A stretch of DNA of 56,468 bases, from positions 1 through 56,468 of the forward strand of contig CAWIUB010000015.1 of the NCBI GenBank assembly GCA_963839175.1, in the 5' to 3' direction. Of this stretch, positions 43,869 to 51,707 are shown piece by piece. Source of the stretch: CAWIUB01 sp963839175. GTDB lineage: Bacteria; Actinomycetota; Actinomycetes; Mycobacteriales; Jatrophihabitantaceae. The notes below the pieces were generated by a model. That model was given only the letters and a program-made list of their open reading frames with translations, did no database searches and was not told the DNA's origin. Both the position numbers and the translations under genes were made by a program. Position 1 is the first letter of the stretch; every line of letters starts with the position of its first letter.

Positions 43869-44466
43869 GCTCGGCCCGGCCGTGCTGCGGCTCGGCAACG
43901 TCTACCTCGACACCCTCGAACTGCGCTCCCGGGCGGTGTCGTGGTCGGAGGAACTCGCCCGCCGCTCCGGCATGGCCGTACGCACCGGTGTGCTCGCCGG
44001 CGATGACGTGGTGATCATTCACCACGAGCCGCGCCCGGACGGCAGCCGGCAGATGCCCGAGACCGGCATCGTCATACCCGCTCACGCGAGCGCACTGGGC
44101 AAGGCACAACTAGCCTTCCTGCCCAGCGAAGCCGAACGCGTGTTGGCCTCAGCCCACCGCAGCATGACCGGCGAGACCATCACCGATGCCACCCAGCTGC
44201 GCACGCAGCTCACCGACGTCGCCCGCACCGCGATAGCCGAGGAGAACGACGAGGCCGTGCTCGGCGAGTCAAGCGTCGCGGCGCCCATCTTCGGCTCACA
44301 CGGCACCGCCATCGGCGCCATCGGCGTCGTACTACCAACCACCGACTGGCCCGTCAACGAGAGCGTCCGTGACGCGCTGCGCGAAGCCGCCCGCAACATC
44401 TCCCGCGAACTCGGTGCCACCCGCTGGCCGGCACAGCCAACCGCCACCACCTCATCGCGGCAGTAA
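43869..44466 (+). pseudogene. IclR-family regulator, C-terminal effector domain only
   Basis: From LGPAVLRLGNVYLDTLELRS onward the sequence is the ligand-binding half of an IclR regulator: ELARRSGMAVRTGVLAGDDV, PAHASALGKAQLAFLPSEAE, VARTAIAEENDEAVLGESSV, AAPIFGSHGTAIGAIGVVL. It resembles glycerol-operon-type (GylR) regulators. The N-terminal helix-turn-helix is missing; upstream codons in this frame lie in the antisense of an IS1634 remnant. The gene was therefore beheaded by a transposon or deletion and cannot bind DNA by itself. Confidence 0.8.
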
Positions 44467-45135
44467 TCCGACAGCGCCTCAGCATTGTTGATCTGATCGG
44501 TAGGAGAGACTCCCAAAGACAAGTCGAAGGATCGCAACGTGGAGCCGCCCCATCAGGAATACGGAACAGCCTCATCGGTCTGAGAGTCCGCGCTCACCCC
44601 GCCACAGCGATCCATCTGCGCACCGCCTCAGCCAGCGGCCGGCCGCACGGATCGGTTATCTGCAGCCCTGATCGAGGATCCCATACGTGACAAGGGTTCC
44701 GCGTCGTAGACATGTCTACGCAGGGACTCCTGCACCACGTCGCACAATCATAAGCGCAGCGAGGGAAGGAGAATCGCGGTGTGCACGTCGGCGACACCGG
44801 TTCAGATAACGCCTCCACGACGGCGCTCGAAGGGCCCGCGACAGACACCATAGACACCGTCGGAGCGCTGGAGATAACGGATAGCGCATGCTCACCGGAC
44901 CGCGGGCGGGGCATTGTCGCGGGCGTTGGCCGTCGGCGACGACCTCAGGTGCGTCCCGAAAGGCGCGTCACTTATTGCCGGGTGGTGAACCCGCGCAAGC
45001 TATGACGCCACAGATTTTGCCTCGCCGATGCGTCGACCCAGCTCGCGGTGCCCAGGAGGCTGGGCGCCGTCATCGCCGCCAGCATCCTGCACGTTGTAAC
45101 TGCCGCAGCAAGACCTCGCAGCGCGGATCGGAACC
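44467..45135. other. Gene-poor region with one doubtful small frame
   Basis: About 670 bp. A plus frame from a GTG at 44781, preceded by GGAAGGAG, encodes ~75 residues (GSDNASTTALEGPATDTIDT) without recognisable motif; it could be a small peptide or chance. The region also contains copy 2 of the 26-bp repeat. Nothing else is seen. Confidence 0.3.
44961..44986 (+). repeat. 26-bp dispersed repeat, copy 2
   Basis: Identical to 16617-16642 in the same orientation and likewise in gene-poor DNA. Beyond the exact match only a few bases agree (GGTGGT-AAC). Confidence 0.6.
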
Positions 45136-46161
45136 GTGGTAGCCGTGCCGATGGCCAAGGACACGCGGGCACGGGGTACCGGTGGGCCGCGTGCGCCAGG
45201 TCAAGAGTTCGACGTACCGTCGTCGATCATGGCTACTCAGCAGGGCTGGAACCTCCCAGCATCAACAACCCGCCAGATCAGACTGCTCGAATACCTCGCC
45301 GACGCGAGCGCATCTTCCAGCTACTACGTCAGGCTCCCCGACTGGGCCAGCGATCCGCAATCCGAGGCGTATGCCGCGGCAGTCACCGACCTCCACCTCT
45401 TCGAGGACTACGGCTTGGTCAGCATGTCGAAGGCGATCGGCGGCCCTCCCCAGATGCGCTTGCTCGCACCTGGCGTCGCGCGGGTCGAGGAGATCCGCGC
45501 ACTGCGTGTCGACCGGCGGGAGAGAAACCAGCAGGTGCGGGATGCACTACTGCATTGGCTCCACGACTGCCATCTCGCGGGCCTGGACTACCCGGTCATC
45601 TCCGACTTCGTCGTGTCGCCGTTCGGGCAGTTCTACGGAGAGCCGTTCGACGAGGCCGAAGTCGACCGCGCAGCGAACTGGTTGGGGGACCTCGGATATA
45701 TCGCCGGCCAGGCCACGGCGGACGGCTCGATTCCCGTGCCGTCGATCACGACGAAGGGGGTTCGCATGGCCGAGGCCGACGGGTCCGTCAACGACCCGGA
45801 GCGGCACGCGGCGCCCAGCATCATCACTCAGGTCACCGGCAACTACAACGCCGTCCAGGCAGCCAGCCCCGGTGCGTCGATGCAGGTGACGACGACCATC
45901 ACCGACGACCACCGGCAGCAGACGGTCGAACTGGCGAAGGCGATCGAGGAGGCGGTGCCGGTCCTCTCGCCCGAGGCGGCCGAGGTTGCGGTGGCGCTTC
46001 GGACAGCGGTTGGGCCCGGCCAGTCGGATCCTGGGATGCTCAAGCGGGCACTGGAGAGCGCCAAGACCACCCTCTCCACAGGGGCGGGCAACGTCGTCGG
46101 CAAGCTGATCCTCGGCGGCTTCGGGGGACTCCTTGCCCACTACGGGATCCCGACTTCGTAG
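45136..46161 (+). CDS. Hypothetical protein with winged-helix-like and C-terminal hydrophobic regions (341 aa)
   Basis: Not a family I can name. Residues ~35-210 alternate helices and short strands with conserved-looking aromatics (YYVRLPDWASDPQSEAYAAA, LHLFEDYGLVSMSKAIGG, VRDALLHWLHDCHLAGLDY, NWLGDLGYIAGQATADGS), like two winged-helix units. A polar linker with SIITQVTGNYNAVQAASPGA leads to a helix (VELAKAIEEAVPVLSPEAAE) and a hydrophobic end, KLILGGFGGLLAHYGI. The GTG start is uncertain; ATG at 45151 or 45229 is possible. A 55-aa gene follows 57 bp downstream and an Mrr-like remnant lies beyond. Confidence 0.6.
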   Translation: MVAVPMAKDTRARGTGGPRAPGQEFDVPSSIMATQQGWNLPASTTRQIRLLEYLADASASSSYYVRLPDWASDPQSEAYAAAVTDLHLFEDYGLVSMSKAIGGPPQMRLLAPGVARVEEIRALRVDRRERNQQVRDALLHWLHDCHLAGLDYPVISDFVVSPFGQFYGEPFDEAEVDRAANWLGDLGYIAGQATADGSIPVPSITTKGVRMAEADGSVNDPERHAAPSIITQVTGNYNAVQAASPGASMQVTTTITDDHRQQTVELAKAIEEAVPVLSPEAAEVAVALRTAVGPGQSDPGMLKRALESAKTTLSTGAGNVVGKLILGGFGGLLAHYGIPTS

Positions 46162-46217
46162 CCGTGGCACTGTGACTTCTGCTGCGGTCTGGTACGCCAT
46201 GGCGAGAGGAGACGCAG

Positions 46218-46385
46218 ATGTGGGACAAGATGCCGAAGTTGATCCGGCAGCAGCCGACGGAGGGTCCCGACGGCGCTGTTCGGCTGGTCCTCGAAGGTGC
46301 TTGGCGGCTCGACTACCTGAACGTTCGGCGGGAGGACGACGAGTGGGTGACCGACGTCGTCGTCACGCCGAAGGAGGTGGACTGA
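46218..46385 (+). CDS. Small hypothetical protein (55 aa)
   Basis: Short gene beginning MWDKMPKLIRQQPTEGPDGA, with LVLEGAWRLDYLNVRRED and ending TPKEVD before TGA. GAGAGGAGAC lies 5-8 nt before the ATG. The sequence is well balanced with conserved-looking Trp and Asp residues. It follows the 341-aa gene by 57 bp in the same direction and may be co-transcribed. Function unknown. Confidence 0.5.
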   Translation: MWDKMPKLIRQQPTEGPDGAVRLVLEGAWRLDYLNVRREDDEWVTDVVVTPKEVD

Positions 46386-46431
46386 CCGGCTGAAGCCTAG
46401 AGCCGGGCCCGTTTGCCGCGCCGCGCCTGGT

Positions 46432-46620
46432 GCAGGCTGTCCCGGCCCTGTTCAAGCATTGGGAGGATGTATCGAAGCCGTTCCGGCCGCAATAGCGCGC
46501 GATTCACAGGAGCTGTCGGTGCAGGAAGTTGCTAGATGACCCCGCTGATCGAAGGTACACCACCAGAGACCTGGCAGGAACTGGAGATTGCGGTCGGACG
46601 GATTCTCCATGAGTGCGGTT
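46432..46620 (+). repeat. 189-bp perfect direct repeat, left copy
   Basis: Identical base for base to 47742-47930. It contains the last codons of one gene (LFKHWEDVSKPFRPQ then TAG at 46493) and the first ~28 codons of an Mrr-like gene (MTPLIEGTPPETWQELEIAV from 46536). IS1595 copy 2 begins at the next base. Confidence 0.95.
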
Positions 46621-47740
46621 GGGGGTATCCATCTGACCGGACTACGCGGGTCGCAGGCCTGGCTGGCGCCAGGGTCGTCCGGCTGGAGGCCGCTCCAGGC
46701 TCGGTGGGTGACCGCGTCCGCCGGGCGGGATGGGTGGCACGTGCTTGGGTGAGGCGTCAACGACGAGTTCGCGGTAGCGCACCGGGTCGTGGGCGACTGC
46801 GAGTTCGAGCACCCGGTAGAAGACCAGCCCGCGGCTGCGGGAACGGCGGCGGTTGAAGCGGAACACGAACTCGTCGAGGTAGCTCTGCAGGTGGGCGTCG
46901 TCGATCGAGCCCTGGTGGGTGCCGAGCAGCCACCGCTTGGCCAGGGAGGCGACCCGGTGTACGCCGGGCAGCAGCGCGCCCGGGTCTTCACCGCGGGCGC
47001 GAGCGGCCCGTTGACTGCGCCGGTCACGGGTGTAGCCCAGCTTGTCGATGCCGGCGTAGCCCTGCCACGCGTCGGTGATGACCGTAGCGCCCGGCTCGAC
47101 GTGCTCGATGACAAACGGGTGTAGGGCGGCGGCGGAGGCGTTCGGGAGGATCTTCATGCGGCAGCGACCGTAGCCGCGGGGTTCTTGGACCTCGATCGCC
47201 ACGCCGACCAGGGACTTCTTGCCTCTGGCCCGCCCACCCCGCAACCCGGGCTCCTCGCCGCCGATGTAGGTCTCATCCACCTCGACCGTGCCGGTCAGCC
47301 GGTCCCGGCCCGGCCGCACCAGCACCGACCGCAGCCGGTGCAGCATCGCCCAAGCGGTCTGGTAGGAGCCGATCTCGAGGGCCCGCTGCAGGCTCTGCGC
47401 GGAGACGCCGTCCTTGGCGGTGGCGAACATCCAACACGCGGTGAACCACACTGTCAGCGGTGTCCGACGGCGGTCGAACAGCGTCCCCGCCGTCACCGAG
47501 GTCCGAGCACCACACGCCCCGCACTTGTAGCGGCCATCCGCAGTCGACCACCCGCCAGGCGACCCGCAGCGTGAGCACACGAACCCGTCCGGCCACCGCA
47601 GCCACGCCAGGTAGTCCAGGCAGTCCTCATCCGTGCCAAACCAGGACTGAAACTCCCCGACCGAGCGCGGGTAGTGCACGCCAGCCCGCAGCTGAGGCAC
47701 AGTCACATCAGCAGGCTAGTCCGGTCAGATGGATACCCCC
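46621..47740 (-). mobile_element. IS1595-family insertion sequence, copy 2 (1120 bp)
   Basis: Perfect 23-bp inverted repeats at 46621-46643 and 47718-47740 (outer GGGGGTATCCATCTGACC). Instead of an 8-bp target duplication the element is flanked by a 189-bp direct repeat, displaced by one base on the right. It interrupts an Mrr-like restriction gene. Confidence 0.93.
46642..47706 (-). CDS. IS1595-family transposase (354 aa)
   Basis: Intact homologue of the transposase at 13-1089. The zinc ribbon CSRCGSPGG ... CGACGARTSVTAG is N-terminal. The ISXO2-like domain holds GTVEVDETYIGGEEPG, VITDAWQGYAGI and FRFNRRRSRSRGLVFYRVLE. Substitutions are spread over the whole length and the last ~20 residues diverge, so the two copies belong to different lineages of the same family and did not arise by recent duplication within the window. 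Confidence 0.93.
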   Translation of the reverse strand: MTVPQLRAGVHYPRSVGEFQSWFGTDEDCLDYLAWLRWPDGFVCSRCGSPGGWSTADGRYKCGACGARTSVTAGTLFDRRRTPLTVWFTACWMFATAKDGVSAQSLQRALEIGSYQTAWAMLHRLRSVLVRPGRDRLTGTVEVDETYIGGEEPGLRGGRARGKKSLVGVAIEVQEPRGYGRCRMKILPNASAAALHPFVIEHVEPGATVITDAWQGYAGIDKLGYTRDRRSQRAARARGEDPGALLPGVHRVASLAKRWLLGTHQGSIDDAHLQSYLDEFVFRFNRRRSRSRGLVFYRVLELAVAHDPVRYRELVVDASPKHVPPIPPGGRGHPPSLERPPAGRPWRQPGLRPA

Positions 47741-47741
47741 A

Positions 47742-47930
47742 GCAGGCTGTCCCGGCCCTGTTCAAGCATTGGGAGGATGTATCGAAGCCGTTCCGGCCGC
47801 AATAGCGCGCGATTCACAGGAGCTGTCGGTGCAGGAAGTTGCTAGATGACCCCGCTGATCGAAGGTACACCACCAGAGACCTGGCAGGAACTGGAGATTG
47901 CGGTCGGACGGATTCTCCATGAGTGCGGTT
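47742..47930 (+). repeat. 189-bp perfect direct repeat, right copy
   Basis: Exact copy of 46432-46620. Here the repeat runs on without interruption into the Mrr-like coding sequence (ECGYDVEIGKNVEL), so this copy and its downstream DNA represent the original locus. Confidence 0.95.
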
Positions 47931-48103
47931 ATGACGTGGAAATCGGGAAGAACGTCGAACTGGTGCGTGGCGATGTCAATGTTGACGTCTGGGCGGTGCT
48001 CATTGAAAGGGGTGCCTTGCCCTGCCGGCACGGCGAGTGTCTTGCGTCAAGTAATTGGCAGGGTCGGCGTGTGTCGCAAGCCGATCGTAAAGCGGTTAGC
48101 TGA
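47846..48103 (+). pseudogene. Mrr-like restriction endonuclease, N-terminal remnant
   Basis: The reading frame MTPLIEGTPPETWQELEIAV, RILHECGYDVEIGKNVELVR and GDVNVDVWA matches the start of restriction-endonuclease-fold (Mrr_cat-like) proteins, in which W.ELE..V..IL...GY.VE leads to the D of the nuclease core. After DVWA the expected ECK catalytic motif is absent and the sequence becomes unrelated, so the gene is truncated at about 47990. The ATG overlaps the TAG of a preceding short frame (TAGATG), suggesting an original operon. Confidence 0.6.
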
Positions 48104-48398
48104 CTTCGGCCCAGCCGCGGACCGGTTGCGTCTGGCTGAAGTTCGCGATGTCGCCGTACAGCGCGGCGGCGTGCTCGCTGAGCGTGGCACCGAACGCCTC
48201 CGCTGAGGTCACCCAGAAATAGGCGGCAGCGACGAAGGGGGGCGGTGGGGCGCCCGGGGTCGCGAGGCTGCGGTGTACCTCGAACCGCACGCAGTTGTCG
48301 CCAAGCAGCTCGGCGAACATCGGGGCATGACGGGTACGGAAGTAGTCGAAATCGAAGCCTTCGGCGTCGATTGGGTAGGCAACGGACGCGCAGAACAT
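48096..48398 (-). CDS. EthD-domain protein (100 aa)
   Basis: Ferredoxin-like alpha+beta barrel protein: VAYPIDAEGFDFDYFRTRHA, PMFAELLGDNCVRFEVHRSL, FVAAAYFWVTSAEAFGATL, EHAAALYGDIANFSQTQPV. The Y.....FD..YF...H.P motif and the final DI.NFSQ..P are those of EthD proteins, which act beside cytochrome P450 monooxygenases or as small stress-related enzymes. The ATG at 48398 is chosen because conserved sequence begins at once; the longer upstream frame overlaps the Clp-N gene. No P450 is nearby, so the role is open. Confidence 0.8.
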   Translation of the reverse strand: MFCASVAYPIDAEGFDFDYFRTRHAPMFAELLGDNCVRFEVHRSLATPGAPPPPFVAAAYFWVTSAEAFGATLSEHAAALYGDIANFSQTQPVRGWAEVS

Positions 48399-48472
48399 GG
48401 CTACATCCTGCACCCCGGACCGACCGATCACAGTGTCCGCCACCGGTGGCGTACCGCAGTGCGCACCGAGGA

Positions 48473-48781
48473 CTACCCGTCCCGACGTTGCGCACGCCGC
48501 TGCTCCGCCCGCGTGCGAGCGAGGCCTCGTCGCCGAAGAGCCGAGCCCGGTCCGCCTGGTCGCCAGCGTGGTGCTCGAACTCCGCCGTTCAGCCCGCCCA
48601 GCATGGCCGCACGCTCCTGCTCGCGCCCAGCGAGGCGAAGCCGGGCAAGCTCGAGGTGCTCCACGCCGATGTAGGGATGCGCTAACAGGTCCGCTTCGTG
48701 GTCTGCCGCGGCGAGCAGCTCTGCGCTCACGGCACCGCTCTTGATCAAGGCTAGTACTCGGCGTGTCGGCCCACGACTCAT
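48473..48781 (-). CDS. Clp N-terminal-domain protein (102 aa)
   Basis: One Clp-N repeat-like domain without ATPase: GAVSAELLAAADHEADLLAH, PYIGVEHLELARLRLAGREQ. The tail is basic with ALRRRGLARTRAEQRRAQRR. Such stand-alone Clp-N proteins in actinobacteria may act as adaptors for ClpC or as DNA-linked regulators. The frame begins with an ATG at 48781. The EthD gene follows 74 bp downstream in the same direction, so they may be co-transcribed. Confidence 0.7.
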   Translation of the reverse strand: MSRGPTRRVLALIKSGAVSAELLAAADHEADLLAHPYIGVEHLELARLRLAGREQERAAMLGGLNGGVRAPRWRPGGPGSALRRRGLARTRAEQRRAQRRDG

Positions 48782-48928
48782 GACGGCATTCTCCGCCGCC
48801 CGCTATTCGCAAGCGGATCGGCGCCGCGGACACCGTCTTTTGATCAACTGAGGCAACGTGCCACGAGCGGATAAGTTGGACACACGGACCGAATGAGCAG
48901 CTTCGATCATCTTTGGAAGGAATCCCGC

Positions 48929-49516
48929 ATGCGCGTTGTGGTCGTCAACCACGTCAGCCTCGACGGCGTTCTGCAGAGCCCGGGCCGGTCCGAGGAAGAC
49001 ACGCGTGATGGCTTCCGGCACGGCGGGTGGGCCCAGCACGCCAACGATCCGGCGATGGGCGCCGCCATGGGCGAGCGGATGGGCCAGGGCTTCTCCTGGC
49101 TATTCGGCCGACGCAGCTACGACGACATGCTTACTCACTGGAACCAGGCCGGCGGTCCGTTCAAGGACGGCCTCAACCAGACGACGAAGTACGTCGCCTC
49201 CTCCAGTCCCGACGCCGACCTCCCCTGGCCGAACTCCACGCTCCTCAGCGGTGACGTCCCCGCTGAAATAGCTGCACTGCGCGAGCAACCCGGCGGCAAC
49301 CTCGTGATCATGGGTAGCAGTCAGCTCATCCAGTCACTGCTTCCACCCGGCCTCGTCGACGAAATATTCCTGATGATCCACCCCCTGGTGCTCGGCTCAG
49401 GCCACCGGCTGTTCGGCCCGGACGACGAAGCGCACTGGCTGCGGCTGGTCGATTGCACGCCCACCGCGACCGGAGTGCTGATGGCGACCTACCAGCCTGC
49501 CCAGCCGGGTACCTGA
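48929..49516 (+). CDS. Dihydrofolate reductase-family (RibD C-terminal-like) protein (195 aa)
   Basis: YwjB/RibD-C-like member of the DHFR fold: VVVVNHVSLDGVLQSPGRSE, WLFGRRSYDDMLTHWNQA, KYVASSSPDADLPWPNSTLL, NLVIMGSSQLIQSLLPPGLV, IHPLVLGSGHRLFG. The NADPH-binding strand and GS.L...L motif are kept. These proteins are usually not true folate reductases; they are often found beside resistance or regulator genes. The ATG at 48929 has GGAAGGA 8 nt upstream, whereas the earlier ATG at 48893 does not. Confidence 0.87.
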   Translation: MRVVVVNHVSLDGVLQSPGRSEEDTRDGFRHGGWAQHANDPAMGAAMGERMGQGFSWLFGRRSYDDMLTHWNQAGGPFKDGLNQTTKYVASSSPDADLPWPNSTLLSGDVPAEIAALREQPGGNLVIMGSSQLIQSLLPPGLVDEIFLMIHPLVLGSGHRLFGPDDEAHWLRLVDCTPTATGVLMATYQPAQPGT

Positions 49517-49796
49517 GACAGGCAACCCGTCCGCCGATGCCGCAGTCACGGGCCGCTTCTGCTTCCCCACAAGTTTTCGAGCTGTCGGTCGATCCGTAGG
49601 TTTCGAAGGCCGAACCGCTTGTGGTGTCAGGCGAGGCCGCCGCAACCTACTCGAGGAAGATCCGTCCCAGTGTCACATGCCGATCCGGTTGCGTGACCGT
49701 GCTCGCCGCGCCGGGTGACGTGTCGCCGAGCTCGGTTCGCCGTACGCGGTTCGGCAACTGAGGGGGCCCCAGCCCCGGCATTGCGTCATTCATGGG

Positions 49797-49813
49797 CGCC
49801 CCGTAAAGGGGCG
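49797..49813 (-). terminator. GC hairpin between convergent genes, terminator candidate
   Basis: CGCCCC-GTAAA-GGGGCG forms a 6-bp GC stem just after the stop of the LLM oxidoreductase and before the end of the convergent DHFR-family gene. There is no T tract, as is common in actinomycetes, so the assignment is only suggestive. Confidence 0.35.
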
Positions 49814-49837
49814 GAGGAGGCCCGCCGGCAGGGTGGA

Positions 49838-50665
49838 CTACCGTCCGGCCAGCTCGGCGACGACTGGAGCGAGAGCCCCGGCGACGTCAGCTCCGAACAC
49901 GAAGTAGGAGAAGCCGATTTCCTCGCGTCGCCGCTGGATCTCCTCGGCAGCGGCCGAGGGATCACTTGGGAGGTAGGCCAGCGAGTCAGCGGCACGGACA
50001 GCGGCGGTATCCGTGTCGGGCCCTGCCATGAACGGAGCGACCGAGTCGCCGATCACCGGCACGTGCAACGCCAGTTCGAGGCTGCGACCGTTGTCGAATT
50101 GCCGTACCCGATGCATCGTCTCAGCCCGCTTCTCGATCTGCGGCATCACGAACGTCACCGTGTCGGCGAGCTCGGCGGCCAGCGCTTGCGCCTTCGGGCC
50201 GGCCACGGCCATCACCACCGGAGTGTGCAGGGCTGAGCCGTCGAGTTCTCGCAGGGCCGTGACGACTGCACGCACCTGGCCCGACCGTTGGCTTGCAGGG
50301 ACAACGGGCAGGCCCAGCTCGCGGAGCTGGTCTGCAATCCCGGGCCTGCCGGTGCCGATGCCCATCTCGAAACGACCGTCCGTGAGCACGGACAGCGAGT
50401 GCGCCTCCCACGCGGTGCTCCATGCCGGACGTACCGGCGACGCGTACACCCAGGTACCCACTCGCAGGTCGGTGATCGTCGCCGCGACGGCCAGCGCAGG
50501 GCCCGGTGCCGGCTGCCATTGCGGCACGTCAGGCATCAAGATCGTCGAGTAGCCGCTGTCGGCCAACCCACGCAGCTGGTCGCGCCATGTCGGTAGATCG
50601 GTGGTGATCGGAGCAACGACTCCGAACCGCAACGGCCTGGCCTCTTGTGTCGACGTCGCAGTCAT
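49838..50665 (-). CDS. LLM-class (luciferase-like, F420/FMN) oxidoreductase (275 aa)
   Basis: TIM-barrel luciferase-like monooxygenase: LRFGVVAPITTDLPTWRDQL, YSTILMPDVPQWQPAPGPAL, VGTWVYASPVRPAWSTAWEA, GRFEMGIGTGRPGIADQLRE, ALHTPVVMAVAGPKAQALA. It is shorter than full LLM enzymes (~330-350), but both barrel ends appear present. The ATG at 50665 has AGGA 8 nt upstream. A 73-bp dinucleotide repeat tract begins 12 nt before the start and sits in or next to the promoter/leader. An in-frame start at 50818 would translate the tract as CVCV/RERE repeats. Confidence 0.85.
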   Translation of the reverse strand: MTATSTQEARPLRFGVVAPITTDLPTWRDQLRGLADSGYSTILMPDVPQWQPAPGPALAVAATITDLRVGTWVYASPVRPAWSTAWEAHSLSVLTDGRFEMGIGTGRPGIADQLRELGLPVVPASQRSGQVRAVVTALRELDGSALHTPVVMAVAGPKAQALAAELADTVTFVMPQIEKRAETMHRVRQFDNGRSLELALHVPVIGDSVAPFMAGPDTDTAAVRAADSLAYLPSDPSAAAEEIQRRREEIGFSYFVFGADVAGALAPVVAELAGR

Positions 50666-50676
50666 TGTGATGATCC

Positions 50677-50750
<74 letters not shown>

Positions 50751-50943
50751 GACCGCTGTCGAGTTCGCCACCCTTCCACGAACGGGCCGCGTCGGATCCG
50801 ACAGGACATGACGAGCACCCATGTGAGGCGTCCGAGAGGTCACCAAGCAATCACGGCGCCATTCCCGTAGGCGGATCCGGAACCGGCGTGAACGGTGGTG
50901 TACGAACCTCGGTTCTACGCGCGCCTCAACTCAATTGATGAAC

Positions 50944-51366
50944 TCAATTGATGATCTCGCCACGCTCGCTCGAGAGAAGCGCCGACAGTCGCTCCCGCCA
51001 TGTCTGCAGCTGTTTGGGTGTCAGCCGCGTCCACTCGGTGATCTCGCTGACGATCCGCAGCGGGGCGCTACTGCGGTACGACCGAGTGGGGTTGCCGGGG
51101 AACTTCTTGTCGGTCACGTTCGGGTCGTTTTCGAACGCTCCGGTTGGCTCTACCGCATATACCCGAGGTATCGCGTCACCTCCCGCGAGTTCTGCAGCGA
51201 TCTCCGCAGCGAGGCCGGCTCCGTCAACAAGAGCGATGAAGTAGATGTGGTTCATCACGATCTCGGGACGGTAGTTCGACGGGCGGCCCGCCGTGAAGAA
51301 CTCACTCACGCTCAGATCCGCGATTGTGCCATGGAAGAACGGACCCTCATCGAGCGGTCTGGACAC
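50944..51366 (-). CDS. arr: NAD(+)-rifampin ADP-ribosyltransferase Arr (140 aa)
   Basis: Inactivates rifamycins by ADP-ribosylation. Hallmarks are GPFFHGTIADLSVSEFF near the start, NYRPEIVMNHIYFIALVDGA, PRVYAVEPTGAFENDPNVTD, and KKFPGNPTRSYRSSAPLRIV, which is nearly invariant among Arr proteins. The His, Tyr and Asp positions of the NAD site are present. Length matches the family. The start is a GTG at 51366 with a weak upstream AGAAG. It is next to a two-component system and an ABC exporter, but on its own transcript. Chromosomal arr is common in actinomycetes. Confidence 0.92.
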   Translation of the reverse strand: MSRPLDEGPFFHGTIADLSVSEFFTAGRPSNYRPEIVMNHIYFIALVDGAGLAAEIAAELAGGDAIPRVYAVEPTGAFENDPNVTDKKFPGNPTRSYRSSAPLRIVSEITEWTRLTPKQLQTWRERLSALLSSERGEIIN

Positions 51367-51707
51367 CTGAAATTCTTCTGCCTACCTGGTTGGACGCGCG
51401 AGTCTGCCGCACCACCCCGGCCTTGCCGCAAGCCCCCACCCGCGTTCTATCCTGAAGGTGGAAGCCACGCCACGAGCGTCGCTGGGACAGGCACTCCGAC
51501 GGAGAACTGGTCGAGCACGGTGCCGAGGACTGTCTTCGGGCCTGGCCGGGAACCACCGCAGACGCCGTCCGGTGTGAGGACGCGTCCGACGGTTGCACGA
51601 TCTGATCCGTTGCGCAAAGCGGACCTCTGCGGTGCACGTCAGCGCCGTCTCACACGGGATCGTCCACCGGAACAAGGTCATCTCGCCGTCAGTCCTCGGC
51701 GAGGGCG
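51367..51707. other. Intergenic stretch between arr and the response regulator
   Basis: About 340 bp with short Arg/Pro-rich frames and no recognised domain. The arr promoter must lie in the first ~100 bp. No hairpin or operator stands out. Confidence 0.35.

Noticed and set aside
43537..44109. 190-codon minus frame over the IS1634/IclR junction
   Set aside because: A mixture of out-of-frame IS1634 sequence and antisense of IclR; not a gene.
46432..47930. Direct repeat around IS1595 considered as a normal target duplication
   Set aside because: 189 bp is far longer than the ~8 bp of the family and is displaced by one base, so another mechanism is needed.
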